Positions 6,616 through 7,557 of a stretch of DNA of 7,557 nt are shown piece after piece (the stretch's first letter is position 1; every line of letters begins with the position of its first letter). The translations under genes were made by a program, and so were the position numbers. The notes below the pieces were generated by a model. That model worked only from the letters and a program-made list of their open reading frames with translations, searched no databases and was not told where the DNA came from. The stretch lies in assembly GCA_946055175.1 (NCBI GenBank), contig CAMGET010000056.1:1-7557 (forward strand), written 5' to 3'. Source of the DNA: an uncultured Roseburia sp. Its GTDB lineage: Bacteria > Bacillota > Clostridia > Lachnospirales > Lachnospiraceae.

Positions 6616-7495
6616 CTTTTAGCCTCCTTTTCAGTAATTCTATTTTCGATACTTCCATTTCTCTCTTCTGGAGGAAGGTAAGCTTGTTTTTCAAGAAATC
6701 CGCATCTACATTCCGATACAATTCTCCACCGATGGCAATAGAAACTTTACCCGTTTCTTCTGACACCACAATGGTCATGGAGTCACTCACTTCGCTGATT
6801 CCGACTGCCGCACGATGTCTTGTACCCAAGTCTTTGCTAAGGCTTAAAGAATCAGAAAGCGGCAGATAACAGGTAGCGGCTACCACGCGGTCTCCCCGCA
6901 CAATAACAGCACCATCATGTAATGGTGTATTTTTTTCAAAGATATTAATCAGAAGCTGGCTTGTCACAATACCGTCCACAGCGATTCCGGTTCTTTCATA
7001 TTCAGACAGCATAATTTCATCTTCTACTACAATCAAAGCACCGGTCTTTACTTTTCCCATTTCAAAGCTTGCATGTACAAGTTCTGCGATTGTCTTGTCT
7101 GAGATTTTTCCGTTTCCGGCTTTTGAGCCTTCAAAATTAAAAATCCGGAACACAAAATTTTTTCTTCCCAAATCCTCCAACGCTTTTCGCATCTCAGGCT
7201 GGAAAATAACCGCAATCGCGATAATCGCCACGCTGAATACGTTTTTTGCAATCCAAAGAATCGTATTCATCTGCAACAGTGCTGCTACCAAAACAAACAG
7301 AAGAATTACAAGAATTCCCTTTAACAATGTCCATGCGCGGGTGTCCTTAATCCACACCAGCATGTAATAAAACAGAAAGGCAATTATGACAATTTCAATC
7401 ACATCTGTTGGTGAAATTGTTTTTGGCAAATAGGTATATTCAGTTACTTTTTCCCACAGATTTTTTATTGTCGCACCAATATCCGGCACTGTCAT
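6581..7495 (-). CDS. cdaA: Diadenylate cyclase CdaA (membrane c-di-AMP synthase)
   Basis: CdaA (also DacA/YbbP) condenses two ATP into cyclic di-AMP, which controls potassium and osmolyte uptake and cell-wall balance. Counting from the ATG at 7495 (304 residues), hydrophobic segments lie at about 31-49, 59-76 and 79-98, followed by the cytoplasmic DAC domain (about 99-275). The catalytic DGA motif (194-196) and the ATP-binding GTRHRAA (224-230) are intact. A charged helical extension of about 30 residues follows, making the protein somewhat longer than the roughly 273-residue Bacillus and Listeria enzymes. The start is uncertain: the frame is open to a GTG at 7498, only 1 bp from AAAGGA (7500-7505), whereas the ATG at 7495 is 4 bp and a further GTG at 7489 is 10 bp from it. 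I chose the ATG. The 3' end overlaps cdaR by 35 bp, and the regulators CdaR and GlmM are encoded directly downstream. Confidence 0.96.
   Translation of the reverse strand: MTVPDIGATIKNLWEKVTEYTYLPKTISPTDVIEIVIIAFLFYYMLVWIKDTRAWTLLKGILVILLFVLVAALLQMNTILWIAKNVFSVAIIAIAVIFQPEMRKALEDLGRKNFVFRIFNFEGSKAGNGKISDKTIAELVHASFEMGKVKTGALIVVEDEIMLSEYERTGIAVDGIVTSQLLINIFEKNTPLHDGAVIVRGDRVVAATCYLPLSDSLSLSKDLGTRHRAAVGISEVSDSMTIVVSEETGKVSIAIGGELYRNVDADFLKNKLTFLQKREMEVSKIELLKRRLKDAKNARQEANE
6623..6628 (-). promoter_or_regulatory. Shine-Dalgarno site of cdaR inside cdaA
   Basis: A perfect AGGAGG on the minus strand lies within the final codons of cdaA, 7 bp before the ATG of cdaR. It fixes the cdaR start at 6615 and shows that the 35 bp overlap between the genes is real. 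Confidence 0.88.
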
Positions 7496-7504
7496 CACTT
7501 CCTT

Positions 7505-7557
7505 TTATTTTAATAGTTCCTCGTCAATTTCCATTTCTTCTGCAAACTTCTTTTTAC
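7505..7557 (-). CDS. C-terminal end of an unidentified upstream gene (partial)
   Basis: On the minus strand, one frame entering from the right edge reads KKKFAEEMEIDEELLK and stops at TAA (7505-7507), about 9 bp before cdaA. The charged, helix-like composition and the tight spacing to cdaA resemble the end of a real gene in the same operon. Only 16 codons are visible, so the product cannot be named. A second frame is also open over part of this stretch but gives a less protein-like sequence, so the choice of frame is tentative. Confidence 0.4.
   Translation of the reverse strand, partial: KKKFAEEMEIDEELLK

Overview
All recognisable genes lie on the minus strand, so the window reads right to left as one tightly packed transcription unit. 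Gene content (cdaA-cdaR-glmM order, an HPr with both His15 and Ser46, purine-rich Shine-Dalgarno sites, moderate G+C) points to a low-to-moderate G+C Gram-positive, most likely a Clostridia member of the Lachnospiraceae type. The family-level placement is an inference from gene style and not from a database match.

Right part (about 7557-3802): the last codons of an unidentified upstream gene, then cdaA (membrane diadenylate cyclase), cdaR (membrane-anchored YbbR-domain regulator of CdaA) and glmM (phosphoglucosamine mutase). This is the conserved Firmicutes c-di-AMP / cell-wall precursor module. GlmM makes glucosamine-1-phosphate for UDP-GlcNAc and, in studied species, also binds and restrains CdaA; CdaR tunes CdaA from the membrane.

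Middle (3777-3514): a gene for an HPr-type phosphocarrier protein sits between the cell-wall module and the sugar genes, 24 bp from glmM and 2 bp from the next gene.

Left part (3511-1): rfbD (dTDP-4-dehydrorhamnose reductase), a tandem-domain family 2 glycosyltransferase overlapping rfbD by 11 bp, and the first 236 codons of rfbB (dTDP-glucose 4,6-dehydratase), which runs off the left edge. These supply dTDP-L-rhamnose and a transferase for a surface glycan. rfbA and rfbC are not in the window and may lie further left. The only intergenic gap over 25 bp (71 bp, before rfbB) holds a good sigma-A-type promoter, so rfbB and anything beyond it can probably be transcribed independently as well as by read-through.

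No mobile element, CRISPR array, tRNA, rRNA, riboswitch or convincing terminator was seen, and there is no gene-free stretch above 71 bp. I see no radically new system. The most interesting aspect is the joining of c-di-AMP control, an HPr protein and rhamnose-glycan synthesis in one apparent operon.
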